The notes beneath the pieces are model-generated. The model saw only the letters and a list, made by a program, of their open reading frames with translations, had not been told where the DNA came from and did not search any database. The translations under genes and the position numbers were made by a program. Of a stretch of 64,000 nt of DNA, positions 35,604-44,659 are shown one piece after another (position 1 is the stretch's first letter; each line of letters opens with the position of its first letter). Location of the stretch: positions 61,933-125,932 of the forward strand of contig JAFYSF010000010.1 of assembly GCA_017559505.1 (NCBI GenBank), read 5' to 3'. Source of the stretch: Paludibacteraceae bacterium (GTDB lineage: Bacteria > Bacteroidota > Bacteroidia > Bacteroidales > Paludibacteraceae).

Positions 35604-35622
35604 GACACTCGAACCGAGTGTC
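35604..35622. repeat. Short perfect hairpin after xseB
   Basis: GACACTCG (35604-35611), loop AAC, CGAGTGTC (35615-35622). No T run, so it is more like one of the dispersed hairpins than a terminator. Confidence 0.55.
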
Positions 35623-35623
35623 A

Positions 35624-35803
35624 CTACTCTGGTTTGAGGATTTTGGTTACTTCGGTTTCGACTTTGGTGAGTTGTTTGCGGCAATCGGCGAGGAGCTTGG
35701 TTGCTGTTTTTACTTTTGCTGCCAATTGGTCGATGGAGAGTTGTCCACTCTCGATTTCTGAGACTATTTGCTCAAGTTGTTTTAGTTGTTCGTCGTAAGA
35801 CAT
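35624..35803 (-). CDS. xseB: Exodeoxyribonuclease VII small subunit
   Basis: The minus-strand frame from ATG 35803 encodes 59 residues beginning MSYDEQLKQLEQIVSEIESG and continuing QLSIDQLAAKVKTATKLLAD, the XseB signature, ending CRKQLTKVETEVTKILKPE. XseB binds the XseA large subunit as a helical hairpin to form the single-strand exonuclease VII. It lies 87 bp downstream of xseA on the same strand, with a repeat tract (35807-35842) between them. Confidence 0.92.
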   Translation of the reverse strand: MSYDEQLKQLEQIVSEIESGQLSIDQLAAKVKTATKLLADCRKQLTKVETEVTKILKPE

Positions 35804-35806
35804 AAT

Positions 35807-35842
35807 TCAATGAGGAATGAGGAGTTAGGAATGAGGAATTAA
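35807..35842. repeat. Low-complexity R6 words between xseA and xseB
   Basis: Units of GAGGAATGAGGAGTTAGGAA type, the same words as those inserted in the xseA coding region. Confidence 0.75.
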
Positions 35843-35889
35843 TAAATTTATCTTTTATTCGTCCTCGTCGAGGACTATATCTATCAAAT

Positions 35890-37257
35890 TCATTTAACTA
35901 CGCTATCTACTGTGCCATCGGCGAGAGTGGTTGTGATGATGTCGCCAGATGTGAGTTGAGTAGTTGATGTTACAAGTTTGCCATTATAAGTAGTGAATGA
36001 ATAACCTTTTTTTAATAATTGCTGTGGATCAAGAAGTTGAAGTTTAGTTTGCAGGATATCCAACTGTGATTGCTTGGCTTTTAGCAAATTTGGTGCTAAT
36101 ACTTTTATTTGCTCCTCTCGTCGATCCAATAAAGTGCGATTTTTCGCGATGAAATCGGCAGTTTTTAGTTCAATGCGATGCTGCAATGAGGTAAGCTTAT
36201 TGTCAGAGGATGCAAGTAGCCTTAAAGCATGCTGAGGTATATAAGAAGAAAGTGAAGTCAGAAGATTTTTCTCCTGCTCTAAACGCAAAATTACACTTTT
36301 TTGAAGTCGTTCGCCAAGCGAAAGCAACTCCATATCAAGCTCTAAAGTCCGGGTAATTATATATTCAGCAACAGCCGTAGGGGTTTTAAGATTCAAATAA
36401 GCAACCAAATCGAGTATTGTTTCATCTCGCAAGTGACCAATGCCCGTAACTATTGGCAAAGGAAAATTAGCACATCGCTCAGCAAGACGCTCGCTATCAA
36501 AAGCCTGCAAGTCAGACGTAGCACCGCCACCACGGATAATAACAACAATATCAAATGAGGAGTGAGGAATGAGGAATGAGGAATAACAGACCCCCTCCGG
36601 ACTTCGTCCTCGTCCCCCCATATGAGACGCAACGTATTGCGTCTCTACAATATCCAATGTAGAGAGAATAGACTCTTCGGTTTGGGTGCCTTGCATTATG
36701 GCAGAGAAAAGGGTGACGTTATATTGAAAACCGTAGGGATTGTTTTGAAGTTGGTGAATAAAATCGCTATATCCAGCTGCTGTGGGACTAGAAATTACTG
36801 CTATATTCTTCACCAAACGAGACAATGACAATCGCTTGTTTTTATCGATTAAACCGCGATTTTTTAAGCGTTGGATTATCTCTAACCGACGACGTTGAAG
36901 TTCGCCAAGTGTATAGGTTGGGTCGATGTCTTTCACATTGAGACTTAATCCATACAACTCGTGAAATTCAACAGATACCTCTACAAGAATTTTCATGCCT
37001 ACCTGCAAAGAAGAGTTAGTCGCTTGTTGGAATTTTTGCGCTAATACTCTGTAGGTAGATGCCCAAATTGTTGCACGCTGCTTAGCTATGATTTGATCGT
37101 TGAAATCGCTCTTTTCGACTAAATCTATATAGCAATGACCTGAGTAGTTGGTCGAGATGCTATGTATCTCGGCACAGACCCAGATTGTATTAGGAATCAC
37201 AAGTTTTAGTGATTCTTTGATTGCTTGATTTAGTTGATAAAGAGTATAAGAATTCAT
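35890..37257 (-). CDS. xseA: Exodeoxyribonuclease VII large subunit
   Basis: The 455-residue protein starts with the OB-fold nucleic-acid-binding domain (LVIPNTIWVCAEIHSISTNY) and has the catalytic-region motifs IAVISSPTAAGYSDF near residue 155 and VVIIRGGGATSDLQAFD near 240, followed by TGIGHLRDETILD and the helical C-terminal domain. It degrades single-stranded DNA with XseB. Residues about 200-238, just before the RGGG motif, are encoded by repeats: two hairpins and GAGGAATGAGGAGT words giving YSSFLIPHSSF. They look like an in-frame insertion. Confidence 0.93.
   Translation of the reverse strand: MNSYTLYQLNQAIKESLKLVIPNTIWVCAEIHSISTNYSGHCYIDLVEKSDFNDQIIAKQRATIWASTYRVLAQKFQQATNSSLQVGMKILVEVSVEFHELYGLSLNVKDIDPTYTLGELQRRRLEIIQRLKNRGLIDKNKRLSLSRLVKNIAVISSPTAAGYSDFIHQLQNNPYGFQYNVTLFSAIMQGTQTEESILSTLDIVETQYVASHMGGRGRSPEGVCYSSFLIPHSSFDIVVIIRGGGATSDLQAFDSERLAERCANFPLPIVTGIGHLRDETILDLVAYLNLKTPTAVAEYIITRTLELDMELLSLGERLQKSVILRLEQEKNLLTSLSSYIPQHALRLLASSDNKLTSLQHRIELKTADFIAKNRTLLDRREEQIKVLAPNLLKAKQSQLDILQTKLQLLDPQQLLKKGYSFTTYNGKLVTSTTQLTSGDIITTTLADGTVDSVVK
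36547..36660. repeat. Repeat insertion inside xseA
   Basis: From left to right: TGAGGAGTGAGGAATGAGGA words (family R6), a GGACTTCGTCC-containing hairpin with C-rich flanks, and AGACGCAACGTATTGCGTCT, a perfect hairpin of the R5 type. All are in frame with xseA and encode about 38 extra residues. Confidence 0.8.
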
Positions 37258-37261
37258 TTTT

Positions 37262-37309
37262 TACTAGACAATCTAGATATTCGAGAAAATCTAGATGTTT
37301 TAGATTTTA
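37262..37309. repeat. CTAGA-box repeat (family R4)
   Basis: Repeated CTAGA/TCTAGA words (TACTAGACAATCTAGATATT and on), between mnmA and xseA. Related longer copies are at 38685-38740, 51258-51300 and 62103-62160. Confidence 0.55.
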
Positions 37310-38413
37310 CAATAATATTGCGCCGCCGAGGACGTCTTCGTAGTTGTCGCCACAGTAGAAGACTACGCTTTGGCCGGGGGTGATGGATTCGATTGGTTCT
37401 TCGAAAACAATGCGAATAAGTTGAGAATTATTTTGCCCCTTCGGGTCATCGGACTCAGCACGCTGCGTCCCTACATTGTCTTCATGATAGATATGGGCAA
37501 GGCCGGGACGAGATTTGTAGCGGACCTTTGCCATGACGGTCTCACCATCGGTGAAATCGGCAAATTTCATCATATTTAGATCGCGGGCATAGCATGTTTT
37601 TGTAAGCAAATCTTCTTTACGTCCAAGTACTACTTGATTCTTTTCGGCATCGATGCGGACAACATACATAGGTTCGCCAAGTGCAATACCAAGACCTTTG
37701 CGTTGGCCGATTGTGTAATTTGGGAAACCTTGATGCTTGCCTAAAACTTTGCCATTTATATCGATGAAATCGCCCTTTTTGTACTTTTTATCATAGTCGG
37801 GCACATTGGCACGCAAGAAATTGCGATAGTCATTATCGGGAATAAAACAAATCTCTTGACTTTCGCCTTTTTTAGAGAGTTGTTCGTAGCCATTGTCGAG
37901 CGCGATTTGACGCACTTCGGACTTGGCATACCCCCCAAGAGGGAACATTGTGCGCGAAAGATTCTCTTGAGTTAAGCGCCAAAGAAAATATGATTGGTCC
38001 TTATGTTCGTCGGCACCTTTACGGATAAAATAACGACCTTCGGGCGTAGATTCGATACGAGCATAATGCCCTGTAGCGATATAAAAACAGCCCATTTCAT
38101 CGGCAAATTGTTGCAACATACCCCACTTGATGCTCGAATTGCATTGTACACATGGATTAGGGGTGCGCCCATGGAGATATTCGTCGATAAAATTGCAAAT
38201 AACAGAGTCGTGAAACTCGCGACGCATATCAAGAGTGTGATGCTCAAAACCCATATCCTCTGCCATCTTACGAGCTTCGGCTACTGCGGGAGAATCGAGA
38301 GTAAGTTGAGTGAAGGTTACGCCTTCGAGTTCATAACCTTGACGACGGAGTTCGATTGCAGCAACAGAACTGTCGATGCCTCCACTCATTGCCATTAAAA
38401 CCTTTTTTTTCAT
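37307..38413 (-). CDS. mnmA: tRNA-specific 2-thiouridylase
   Basis: The 368-residue protein has the PP-loop AMSGGIDSSVAA near residue 8, the catalytic Cys in NPCVQCNSSIKWG near 98, the second catalytic Cys in SQEICFIPD near 192, and the C-terminal beta-barrel. It adds sulfur to U34 of Lys, Glu and Gln tRNAs using sulfur relayed from a cysteine desulfurase. Residues about 309-328 (NVGTQRAESDDPKGQ) come from an in-frame R5 double hairpin (37435-37473), in the C-terminal barrel. A weak promoter-like TATCTTTG lies far upstream at 38781..38774. Confidence 0.95.
   Translation of the reverse strand: MKKKVLMAMSGGIDSSVAAIELRRQGYELEGVTFTQLTLDSPAVAEARKMAEDMGFEHHTLDMRREFHDSVICNFIDEYLHGRTPNPCVQCNSSIKWGMLQQFADEMGCFYIATGHYARIESTPEGRYFIRKGADEHKDQSYFLWRLTQENLSRTMFPLGGYAKSEVRQIALDNGYEQLSKKGESQEICFIPDNDYRNFLRANVPDYDKKYKKGDFIDINGKVLGKHQGFPNYTIGQRKGLGIALGEPMYVVRIDAEKNQVVLGRKEDLLTKTCYARDLNMMKFADFTDGETVMAKVRYKSRPGLAHIYHEDNVGTQRAESDDPKGQNNSQLIRIVFEEPIESITPGQSVVFYCGDNYEDVLGGAILL
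37435..37473. repeat. R5 double-hairpin repeat inside mnmA
   Basis: On the minus strand: GGACGCAGCGTGCTGAGTCC hairpin, then CCC GAAG GGG hairpin with a GNRA-like loop. The same two-hairpin layout is found at 61762-61804 and 62739-62780. Confidence 0.8.
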
Positions 38414-38439
38414 GAATTATAATTTTAACATGGGGTCGA

Positions 38440-38745
38440 TATATTTTCTCACGGATATTTTTTTCTCTCACGGAATGCACGGAAATTTATCGTTACGCGA
38501 TGGTTTTATCTCCCACAGATTACACAGATAACACGGATTTTCGCCTCCGATTTTTTGCTACGCTCAAGATTTTGTTTTGCTTAGGTATAAAAACCTTACT
38601 TATAACAAAATTCGCTATTTGACTGCGTCAAATGCGCTCTACGGATTTGCACAGATTTTATCGCTGTGCGATGGTTTTCTAGATGGTCTAGAGGAGCTAG
38701 GACGCTGCGCTGCTCTAGATTTTGTTATTCTTGTTTTTAGACAGG
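38440..38745. repeat. Mosaic of R3/R4 repeats in the gap upstream of mnmA
   Basis: The 38414-39061 gap holds no gene. 38440-38745 is inverted relative to 61800-62245 and shares CACAGATTACACAGATAACA, TTTGACTGCGTCAAATGCGC and the CTAGA-box segment with GGACGCTGCGCTGCTCTAGA (38711-38733). Its words are those of the TCCGTGAATTCCGTGAG family. Confidence 0.75.
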
Positions 38746-38831
38746 GTATGATTGTCTTTAGGATATTAATCTGCAAAGATAATAATTTTTTTTTGATAAT
38801 TGTGATGTTGTTAGAAATTTATGTAATATAG

Positions 38832-38881
38832 AGTGTCAGTCTTCTTCGATGAAGGTTGCTTGAAGGTATGGTGAAGGTAGC
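38832..38881 (-). repeat. Dispersed repeat family R1, copy 5 (inverted)
   Basis: GTGTCAGTCTTCTTCGATGA followed by AGGTTGCTTGAAGGTATGG and TGAAGGTAGCT. It lies about 50 bp upstream of the M3 peptidase promoter. Confidence 0.82.
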
Positions 38882-38929
38882 TACGGATAGGATACAGATA
38901 GGCGTATGAAAATTTGTTAAAATAAAGTT

Positions 38930-38960
38930 TTTGTTATATGATTTTTTTTTATTATCTTTG
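38930..38960 (+). promoter_or_regulatory. Promoter of the M3 peptidase gene
   Basis: TTTG (38930-38933), a 19-bp spacer and TATCTTTG (38953-38960) give a full Bacteroidetes consensus, with a leader of about 95 nt before ATG 39062. Confidence 0.85.
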
Positions 38961-39061
38961 CATGTTGGTGAGTGTGTGCGTGCGCGAACCATATATAAAA
39001 AGAAAATAGGCAGAACGCAGGAATAGTTAAGATACTAATACTTAAATATTTATTATAAACA

Positions 39062-41161
39062 ATGAAAAAATTATTTTTAACAGTAGCAACAGCAGCTATG
39101 ATGTTTGCATGTACTAACAATGCGGGTAAAAATCCGTTTTTGACAGAATGGAACACTCCAGAGGGCGTTCCTCCATTTGAACAAATCAAAGCAGAGCACT
39201 ATTTGCCTGCATTTGAAGAGGGTATCAAACAACAACAAGCCGAAATTGAGTCTATCATCAACAATCCAGAGGCTCCAACATTCGAAAATACTCTTGAAGC
39301 TATGGATAAATCGGGTCGTTTGTTGTCGAAAGTGGCACTTGTGTTCTTCAACATCACAGAGAGCGATGGTTCAGAGGAATTGACTAAAGTACAAGAAGTT
39401 GTATTGCCATTGGTTAGCGCACACAGCGACAATATCTACATGGATGCACGTTTGTTTGAACGCGTGAAAGCGGTGTATGAAGGTCGTGAAGCGATGAACT
39501 ATACAGTGGAACAAACTCGTTTGTTGGAAAAAGTTTATAACACATTCGTTCGTAACGGTATTTCATTGCCAGAGGCTGAACAAGCTCGTATGCGTGAAAT
39601 CAATGCAGAACTCTCTACATTGCAACAAAAATTCGGTAACAACTTGTTGGCTGAAACTAATGCTTTCAAACTTGTTCTTGAATCGGAAGAAGATTTGGCT
39701 GGTTTGCCAGAGGCAGTGCGTACAGCAGCAGCTGAAGCAGCAAAAGCAGCAGGCATGGAAGGCAAATGGGTGATTGGTTTGCAAAACCCTAGCCGTATCC
39801 CATTCTTGCAATACAGCGAACGTCGTGACTTGCGTGAAAAAGTGTATAAAGCATACATCAACCGCGGCAACAACGGCAACGAAAACGACAACAAAGAACT
39901 TGTGTTGCAAATCATTAAATTGCGTATCGAAAAAGCTAATTTGCTTGGTTTTGAAACATCGGCAGACTTCATCCTCGACGACACAATGGCTAAAAAATCA
40001 GAGGTTGTGAACTCGTTCTTGCTTGATATTTTCAAAGCAGCTAACGAAAAAGCAAAAGTAGAATTGGCTGACATGCAAGCAATTGCTGACCGCGAAGGCA
40101 ATGGCGTGAAAGTTGAAGCATGGGACTGGGATTACTACACAGAAAAAGTGCGTCAAGAAAAATATGCTATGAGCGAAGACGAAATCAAACCATACTTCCA
40201 AATGGAAAATGTTCGCGCTGGTATGTTTGCTTTGGCTAACCGCCTCTATGGTTTGAGCTTCGAGAAATTGGACAACATGCCATTGTTCAACCCTGAAGCA
40301 GAATGCTTTAGAGTGACAGACAGAGATGGCTCGTTGATTGGTATTTTCTATACAGACTACTACCCACGCGCATCGAAACGTGGTGGTGCATGGATGACAA
40401 ACTTCCGTGAACAATATATCAACGAAGAGGGCGAAGATGTACGTCCAGTGGTTATCAACATCGGTAACTTCACAAAACCAACTGCTACTACTCCATCGTT
40501 GCTCACATTGGATGAAACAGAGACAATGTTCCACGAATTTGGTCACGGCTTGCACGGTTTGTTGGCAAAAGCTAACTACGTGTCAGTGAGCGGTACTAAC
40601 GTATCACGCGACTTCGTAGAGTTGCCATCACAAATCATGGAAAACTGGGCATTCGAACCAGAAGTGCTTGCAATGTATGCAAAACACTATCAAACAGGCG
40701 AATTGATTCCTAACGAAATCATCGAAAAAATCAATGCTTCGGCTACATTCAATCAAGGATTTATGACAACAGAATTAACTGCTGCTGCTATCCTCGATAT
40801 GAACTGGCACGACCTCAAATCGGCAGAAGACATCACAGACCCTATCGCATTCGAAAAAGAGATGATGGACAAAATCGGTTTGATTCCAGAAATCGCTCCA
40901 CGCTACCGCACAACTTACTTCAACCACATTTGGGCTGGCGGTTATAGCGCAGGTTACTACAGCTACTTGTGGGCAGAGGTATTGGATAAAGATGCTTATG
41001 CATTGTTCGCAGAAAAAGGTATCTTCGACCAAGAAACAGCTGCTAAATTCCGCACATTGCTCGAAAAAGGCGGTACTGAAGACCCTATGAAATTGTATCG
41101 CGACTTCCGTGGTGCAGAGCCAAATCCAGAGGCTATGCTTATCGGTCGTGGACTTAAATAA
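39062..41161 (+). CDS. dcp: Peptidyl-dipeptidase Dcp-type M3 metallopeptidase, lipoprotein
   Basis: The 699-residue protein is an M3-family zinc peptidase with HEFGHGLH near residue 490 and the third ligand Glu in VELPSQIMENW near 520. The N-terminus (KKLFLTVATAAMMFACTNN) is a lipoprotein signal peptide with lipobox FAC, so it is anchored in the envelope and would cleave peptides there. Length matches Dcp (about 690). Codon use is rich in TTG and GTG and in G-ending codons compared with the C-ending use in the genes at 47.4-51 kb and 695-2683, in line with the reversed strand skew of this region. Confidence 0.93.
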   Translation: MKKLFLTVATAAMMFACTNNAGKNPFLTEWNTPEGVPPFEQIKAEHYLPAFEEGIKQQQAEIESIINNPEAPTFENTLEAMDKSGRLLSKVALVFFNITESDGSEELTKVQEVVLPLVSAHSDNIYMDARLFERVKAVYEGREAMNYTVEQTRLLEKVYNTFVRNGISLPEAEQARMREINAELSTLQQKFGNNLLAETNAFKLVLESEEDLAGLPEAVRTAAAEAAKAAGMEGKWVIGLQNPSRIPFLQYSERRDLREKVYKAYINRGNNGNENDNKELVLQIIKLRIEKANLLGFETSADFILDDTMAKKSEVVNSFLLDIFKAANEKAKVELADMQAIADREGNGVKVEAWDWDYYTEKVRQEKYAMSEDEIKPYFQMENVRAGMFALANRLYGLSFEKLDNMPLFNPEAECFRVTDRDGSLIGIFYTDYYPRASKRGGAWMTNFREQYINEEGEDVRPVVINIGNFTKPTATTPSLLTLDETETMFHEFGHGLHGLLAKANYVSVSGTNVSRDFVELPSQIMENWAFEPEVLAMYAKHYQTGELIPNEIIEKINASATFNQGFMTTELTAAAILDMNWHDLKSAEDITDPIAFEKEMMDKIGLIPEIAPRYRTTYFNHIWAGGYSAGYYSYLWAEVLDKDAYALFAEKGIFDQETAAKFRTLLEKGGTEDPMKLYRDFRGAEPNPEAMLIGRGLK

Positions 41162-41192
41162 TGCACAATTCACAATGCAAAATGCATAATTA
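41161..41192. repeat. TGCATTATGCATT-type repeat words
   Basis: ATGCACAATTCACAATGCAA followed by AATGCATAATT directly after the dcp stop, the inverted form of the words in ribD at 16168-16201. Confidence 0.7.
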
Positions 41193-41293
41193 TTCCATTC
41201 GGGATTTTATGTGCATTACAAAAAATATAGTGTGCGGGCTTGAGTGTCCCGCATGCTAACAAGATTTAGACTGATGCCATTTAATGTTTTTTT

Positions 41294-41385
41294 AGACAGA
41301 ATGACATAAGAACATATTTTTCGGTTGCATATACCTTGCTACACCTACGGTGTATCTCGGCAAAAAAAGACAAACCGTTCGACAT
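41294..41385 (-). repeat. Covarying hairpin repeat family R2, copy b (inverted)
   Basis: Core hairpin at 41332-41362. On the minus strand it reads TGCC, GAGA, TACACC, GTA, GGTGTA, GCAA, GGTA, so the outer pair TGCC/GGTA is kept with one G-U wobble. A TGTCATTCTGTC word is at its 3' end. Confidence 0.82.
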
Positions 41386-41412
41386 TTTTAACTCTATAAG
41401 TTCACAATACTA

Positions 41413-42408
41413 TTGAAAACAGCACGAATAAATATTACAAAGTTTTTTACGCAACCTGGCTTAATTAATGTTACTATTACGCTGGTTGTAGCGGCTATAC
41501 TTTGGTTTTTATTCGGCAGAGAAACAATAAATAACACTCAACAGACAGCGGTTAATACCCTATTTATGAGGCACTATGTGATGTGGACACTACCGGTGTG
41601 GGCTTCAAAAATATTAGGGTTTATTGCTATGATTGGCATTATGGGCTGGGGCGTATTTATATGCGAAAAACTACAAATAATACCCGTACGCTCAATAATG
41701 ATTTTCACAATCGGGTTGATTATGGCGAGTTCGATTGGTTATATCCAACCTTTTGATGAAAGTTATATTGCTGTCGTGTTCTTTATTTTTGCACTAAAAG
41801 AATTGATACAGATGTATCACTTTGAAACACAAGCCTCTGCAGGTTTCAACATCGTGCTTTGGCTCAGCCTTGCGGCTCTGTTTGAGCCTGAATATATATG
41901 GCTTTCATTGCTGTTTGCATTAGGCATGATAATATTTAGGGTGATAAGCGGACGTGTGTTCCTAAGTCTTATACTTGCTGTCGTAACTGTTGTGTTTGTG
42001 TTAGGGTCGATATTTTACTTGTTTGACTCGTTGGATATTTTACTTGACTACATAGAGAATACCGTAGTTATCAATCCATTAGACATAACTAGACTTAGCA
42101 AATTTGATATTGTAATATACGGATTCGTTATACTATTAGAGCTTTTTACTTTTGTAAACTACTATCTCAATAGCAATAACTACAAATTGAATACGCGACT
42201 CAACTTTTCACTGATAAATGCAGGATTTTGGGTTTCGTTGATTTGGGTGATACTATTTAGTTCGAATTTTGCACAATTGATTGTCATACCAGGCTTATTC
42301 GCAATAATGTGTATTGCTCTGTATTTTAGTACTAATCAAAGTAAGGTGGCAAATATATTGTTTGCAATTTGGTTTATTATTTTTGCTGCATATAGAATAA
42401 TTTCGTAA
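41413..42408 (+). CDS. Polytopic membrane protein, 331 aa, TTG start
   Basis: The protein has about nine to ten hydrophobic segments (for example ITLVVAAILWFLFG, MWTLPVWASKILGFIAMIGI, FVILLELFTFVNYY) with short loops, and no recognisable motif. Similar uncharacterised polytopic proteins are found near suf genes in Bacteroidales, but I cannot name the family with confidence. The first in-frame ATG is about 50 codons in, so TTG 41413 is the likely start since it keeps the N-terminal amphipathic part. It ends 27 bp before sufC, in the same direction. Confidence 0.6.
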   Translation: MKTARINITKFFTQPGLINVTITLVVAAILWFLFGRETINNTQQTAVNTLFMRHYVMWTLPVWASKILGFIAMIGIMGWGVFICEKLQIIPVRSIMIFTIGLIMASSIGYIQPFDESYIAVVFFIFALKELIQMYHFETQASAGFNIVLWLSLAALFEPEYIWLSLLFALGMIIFRVISGRVFLSLILAVVTVVFVLGSIFYLFDSLDILLDYIENTVVINPLDITRLSKFDIVIYGFVILLELFTFVNYYLNSNNYKLNTRLNFSLINAGFWVSLIWVILFSSNFAQLIVIPGLFAIMCIALYFSTNQSKVANILFAIWFIIFAAYRIIS

Positions 42409-42435
42409 TTAATAAAATATAAAACTATTATAGAG

Positions 42436-43188
42436 ATGTTAGAAATCAAAGACTTACACGCCTCAATTGCAGGCAAAGAGATATTAAAGGGGTTGAACTT
42501 GACAGTGAAACCAGGTGAAGTGCATGCCATTATGGGTCCTAATGGTGCAGGAAAAAGTACGTTAAGCAATGTGTTGTCTGGTCATCCAGCATACACTGTA
42601 ACAAGCGGTTCGATAACATTCTACGGAAAAGACCTTTTAGCTATGCCTCCAGAGGTGCGCGCTCGCGAAGGGTTGTTTATGAGTTTCCAATACCCAGTGG
42701 AGATACCGGGTGTTAGTATGGTGAACTTTATGCGCACAGCAGTGAACGAACAACGCAAACATCGTGGATTAGAAGCATTGTCGTCAAGCGACTTTTTGAA
42801 ATTGATGCGCGAAAAACGTCAATTGGTAGAGTTAGACAGCAAATTGGCTAATCGTGCAGTAAATGAAGGGTTCTCTGGCGGTGAGAAAAAACGCAACGAG
42901 ATATTCCAAATGGCTATGCTCGAACCACGCTTGTCAATCCTTGACGAAACAGACTCGGGCTTGGATATTGACGCATTGCGTATTGTTGCAAATGGCGTGA
43001 ATATGTTGAAAACTCCAGATAATGCTTCAATCGTAATCACTCACTATCAACGTCTTTTGGATTATATCGTGCCAGATATCGTAGATGTATTGGTAGATGG
43101 CAGAATCGTGATGTCGGGACCTAAAGAATTGGTAATGGAATTGGAAGAAAAAGGTTACGATTGGATTAAAGCAATTCACAATGTGTAA
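42436..43188 (+). CDS. sufC: Fe-S cluster assembly ATPase SufC
   Basis: The 250-residue ABC ATPase has Walker [10 protein letters not shown] near residue 36, signature FSGGEKKR near 151 and Walker B with the SufC-specific [12 protein letters not shown] near 170. SufC powers assembly of Fe-S clusters on the SufBCD scaffold. It is followed by sufD after a repeat tract (43188-43240). No sufB gene is adjacent: the gene upstream is a membrane protein. Confidence 0.96.
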   Translation: MLEIKDLHASIAGKEILKGLNLTVKPGEVHAIMGPNGAGKSTLSNVLSGHPAYTVTSGSITFYGKDLLAMPPEVRAREGLFMSFQYPVEIPGVSMVNFMRTAVNEQRKHRGLEALSSSDFLKLMREKRQLVELDSKLANRAVNEGFSGGEKKRNEIFQMAMLEPRLSILDETDSGLDIDALRIVANGVNMLKTPDNASIVITHYQRLLDYIVPDIVDVLVDGRIVMSGPKELVMELEEKGYDWIKAIHNV

Positions 43189-43240
43189 TTAAGGGATAAG
43201 GAGTAAGGAGTTGGGAGAAAGGAGTAGGGGTTGTACTTCT
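43188..43240. repeat. Low-complexity R6 words between sufC and sufD
   Basis: AAGGGATAAGGAGTAAGGAG and TTGGGAGAAAGGAGTAGGGG, the inverted form of the words at 13050-13112. Confidence 0.7.
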
Positions 43241-43260
43241 TAAAAAACGTATAATAAAAT

Positions 43261-44586
43261 ATGACAAAACAATTTATAGATTTATATAAAGAAGTTGGCG
43301 AACAAATATCGGCTAAATCGGCATCGATATTCAATGCTGGACGTAGCGAGGCTGCCTGCATGTTGGAGTCAATGGACTTCCCGACACGCAAAACAGAGGA
43401 ATACCTCTATTGTCCACTTTTTGATGCTTTGAAAACCGATTGGGGAGTGAATATCAATCGCTTAACATTCGGTCTTAAGGCAGAAGATATGTTCCGTTGT
43501 GCAGTGCCTGGCATCAAAGCCGTAGTTGCCCCTATTATAAATGATGTGTGGGCTGGAGCTGAGGAGATAGAATTAGGCAATGGTGCCTTTGTATGTTCGA
43601 TGAAACATGCAACAGAAGCGCACAACGATATAATCACAAAATACTATAACACAATACTTAACGACAAAAAAGATGCGTTCGTCATGCTCAACTCAATGTT
43701 GGTGCAAGACGGACTTTTTGTTTATATACCTCGTGGCGTTGAGTGCCAAATGCCATTGCAAATCGTGAATATGATGCGTGCAGGTCAGGCATTGATGGGC
43801 TTAAATCGCAACCTTATTATATTAGAGGCAAACGCATCATTGCAAATTATTGACTGCGATCACGCCATGGACAATTCGGAATATTTTGCATCACGCATTA
43901 CTGAAATATATGTAGGCGAAGGCGCACGATTGAACTACTGCTCGATGGAAAGCACTCACGGAAAGATGGCTAATCTTCGTCGCTATGCCGTAGCACAAGA
44001 GCGCGATAGCGTGGTGAAATTCAGCACATTCGGATTGATGAATGGAGCAACACGCAATCATATAGAAATCGACCTCAATGGCGAAGGAGCTGAGACATGG
44101 TTGGGCGGTATGTTGCTCATCGACAAGCAACAACGCTGCGACAACTACACCATCATTCGCCACCACAAAGGCAACTGCCGAAGCGAAGAGTTATATAAAT
44201 ACATTCTCGACGATGAAGCAGAAGGCGGATTTAGTGGTCGTATCGTGGTGGATCCGGGCGCACAAAAGACTGTGTCACACCAAACTAACCGCAACATCTG
44301 TCTATCGGAAAAAGCTCGTGCATTGGGTCGCCCTCAACTCGAAATTTATGCCGATGATGTGAAATGCGGTCACGGAGCAACTACAGGTATGCTCGACCAA
44401 AACGCGCTGTTCTATATGCAACAACGTGGCATCGGACTCAAAGAGGCTCGCCTATTGCTACTACAAGCATTCTCGGCAGAAGTGTTAGAAAATATCGAAC
44501 TGCCAGCATTGAGCGACAGATTGCATTTGCTCATTGAAAAACGCCTACATGGCGAAGAGATGCAATGCGCAGGATGCAGAAAATAA
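43261..44586 (+). CDS. sufD: Fe-S cluster assembly protein SufD
   Basis: The 441-residue protein has the SufB/SufD beta-helix core with RKTEEYLYC near residue 40 (SufD-type N-terminus) and the core motifs HHKGNCRSEELYKYIL near 300 and GRIVVDPGAQKT and DDVKCGHGATTG near 330-375. The N-terminal extension and length (about 440) fit SufD rather than SufB (about 480). SufD with SufB and SufC builds clusters. It lies between sufC and an amino-acid permease gene. Confidence 0.92.
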   Translation: MTKQFIDLYKEVGEQISAKSASIFNAGRSEAACMLESMDFPTRKTEEYLYCPLFDALKTDWGVNINRLTFGLKAEDMFRCAVPGIKAVVAPIINDVWAGAEEIELGNGAFVCSMKHATEAHNDIITKYYNTILNDKKDAFVMLNSMLVQDGLFVYIPRGVECQMPLQIVNMMRAGQALMGLNRNLIILEANASLQIIDCDHAMDNSEYFASRITEIYVGEGARLNYCSMESTHGKMANLRRYAVAQERDSVVKFSTFGLMNGATRNHIEIDLNGEGAETWLGGMLLIDKQQRCDNYTIIRHHKGNCRSEELYKYILDDEAEGGFSGRIVVDPGAQKTVSHQTNRNICLSEKARALGRPQLEIYADDVKCGHGATTGMLDQNALFYMQQRGIGLKEARLLLLQAFSAEVLENIELPALSDRLHLLIEKRLHGEEMQCAGCRK

Positions 44587-44659
44587 TGAGGAGTTTATTT
44601 GGCTACTATCTCTTCAAACACAACAAGGAAAATACATTATTTACCTAAAATTATAATTT

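Noticed and set aside
35583..35798. Plus-strand frame of 71 codons over the xseB region
   Set aside because: It is the shadow of the minus-strand xseB gene (35624-35803), whose protein matches the XseB family.
37756..38398. Plus-strand and minus-strand alternative frames within mnmA
   Set aside because: They overlap the mnmA coding region, which shows all catalytic motifs in one frame.
43261..44586. The sufD call could instead be sufB
   Set aside because: The length (441 residues) and the N-terminal RKTEEYLYC region fit SufD, and SufB is usually about 480 residues. A SufB/D ambiguity remains small.
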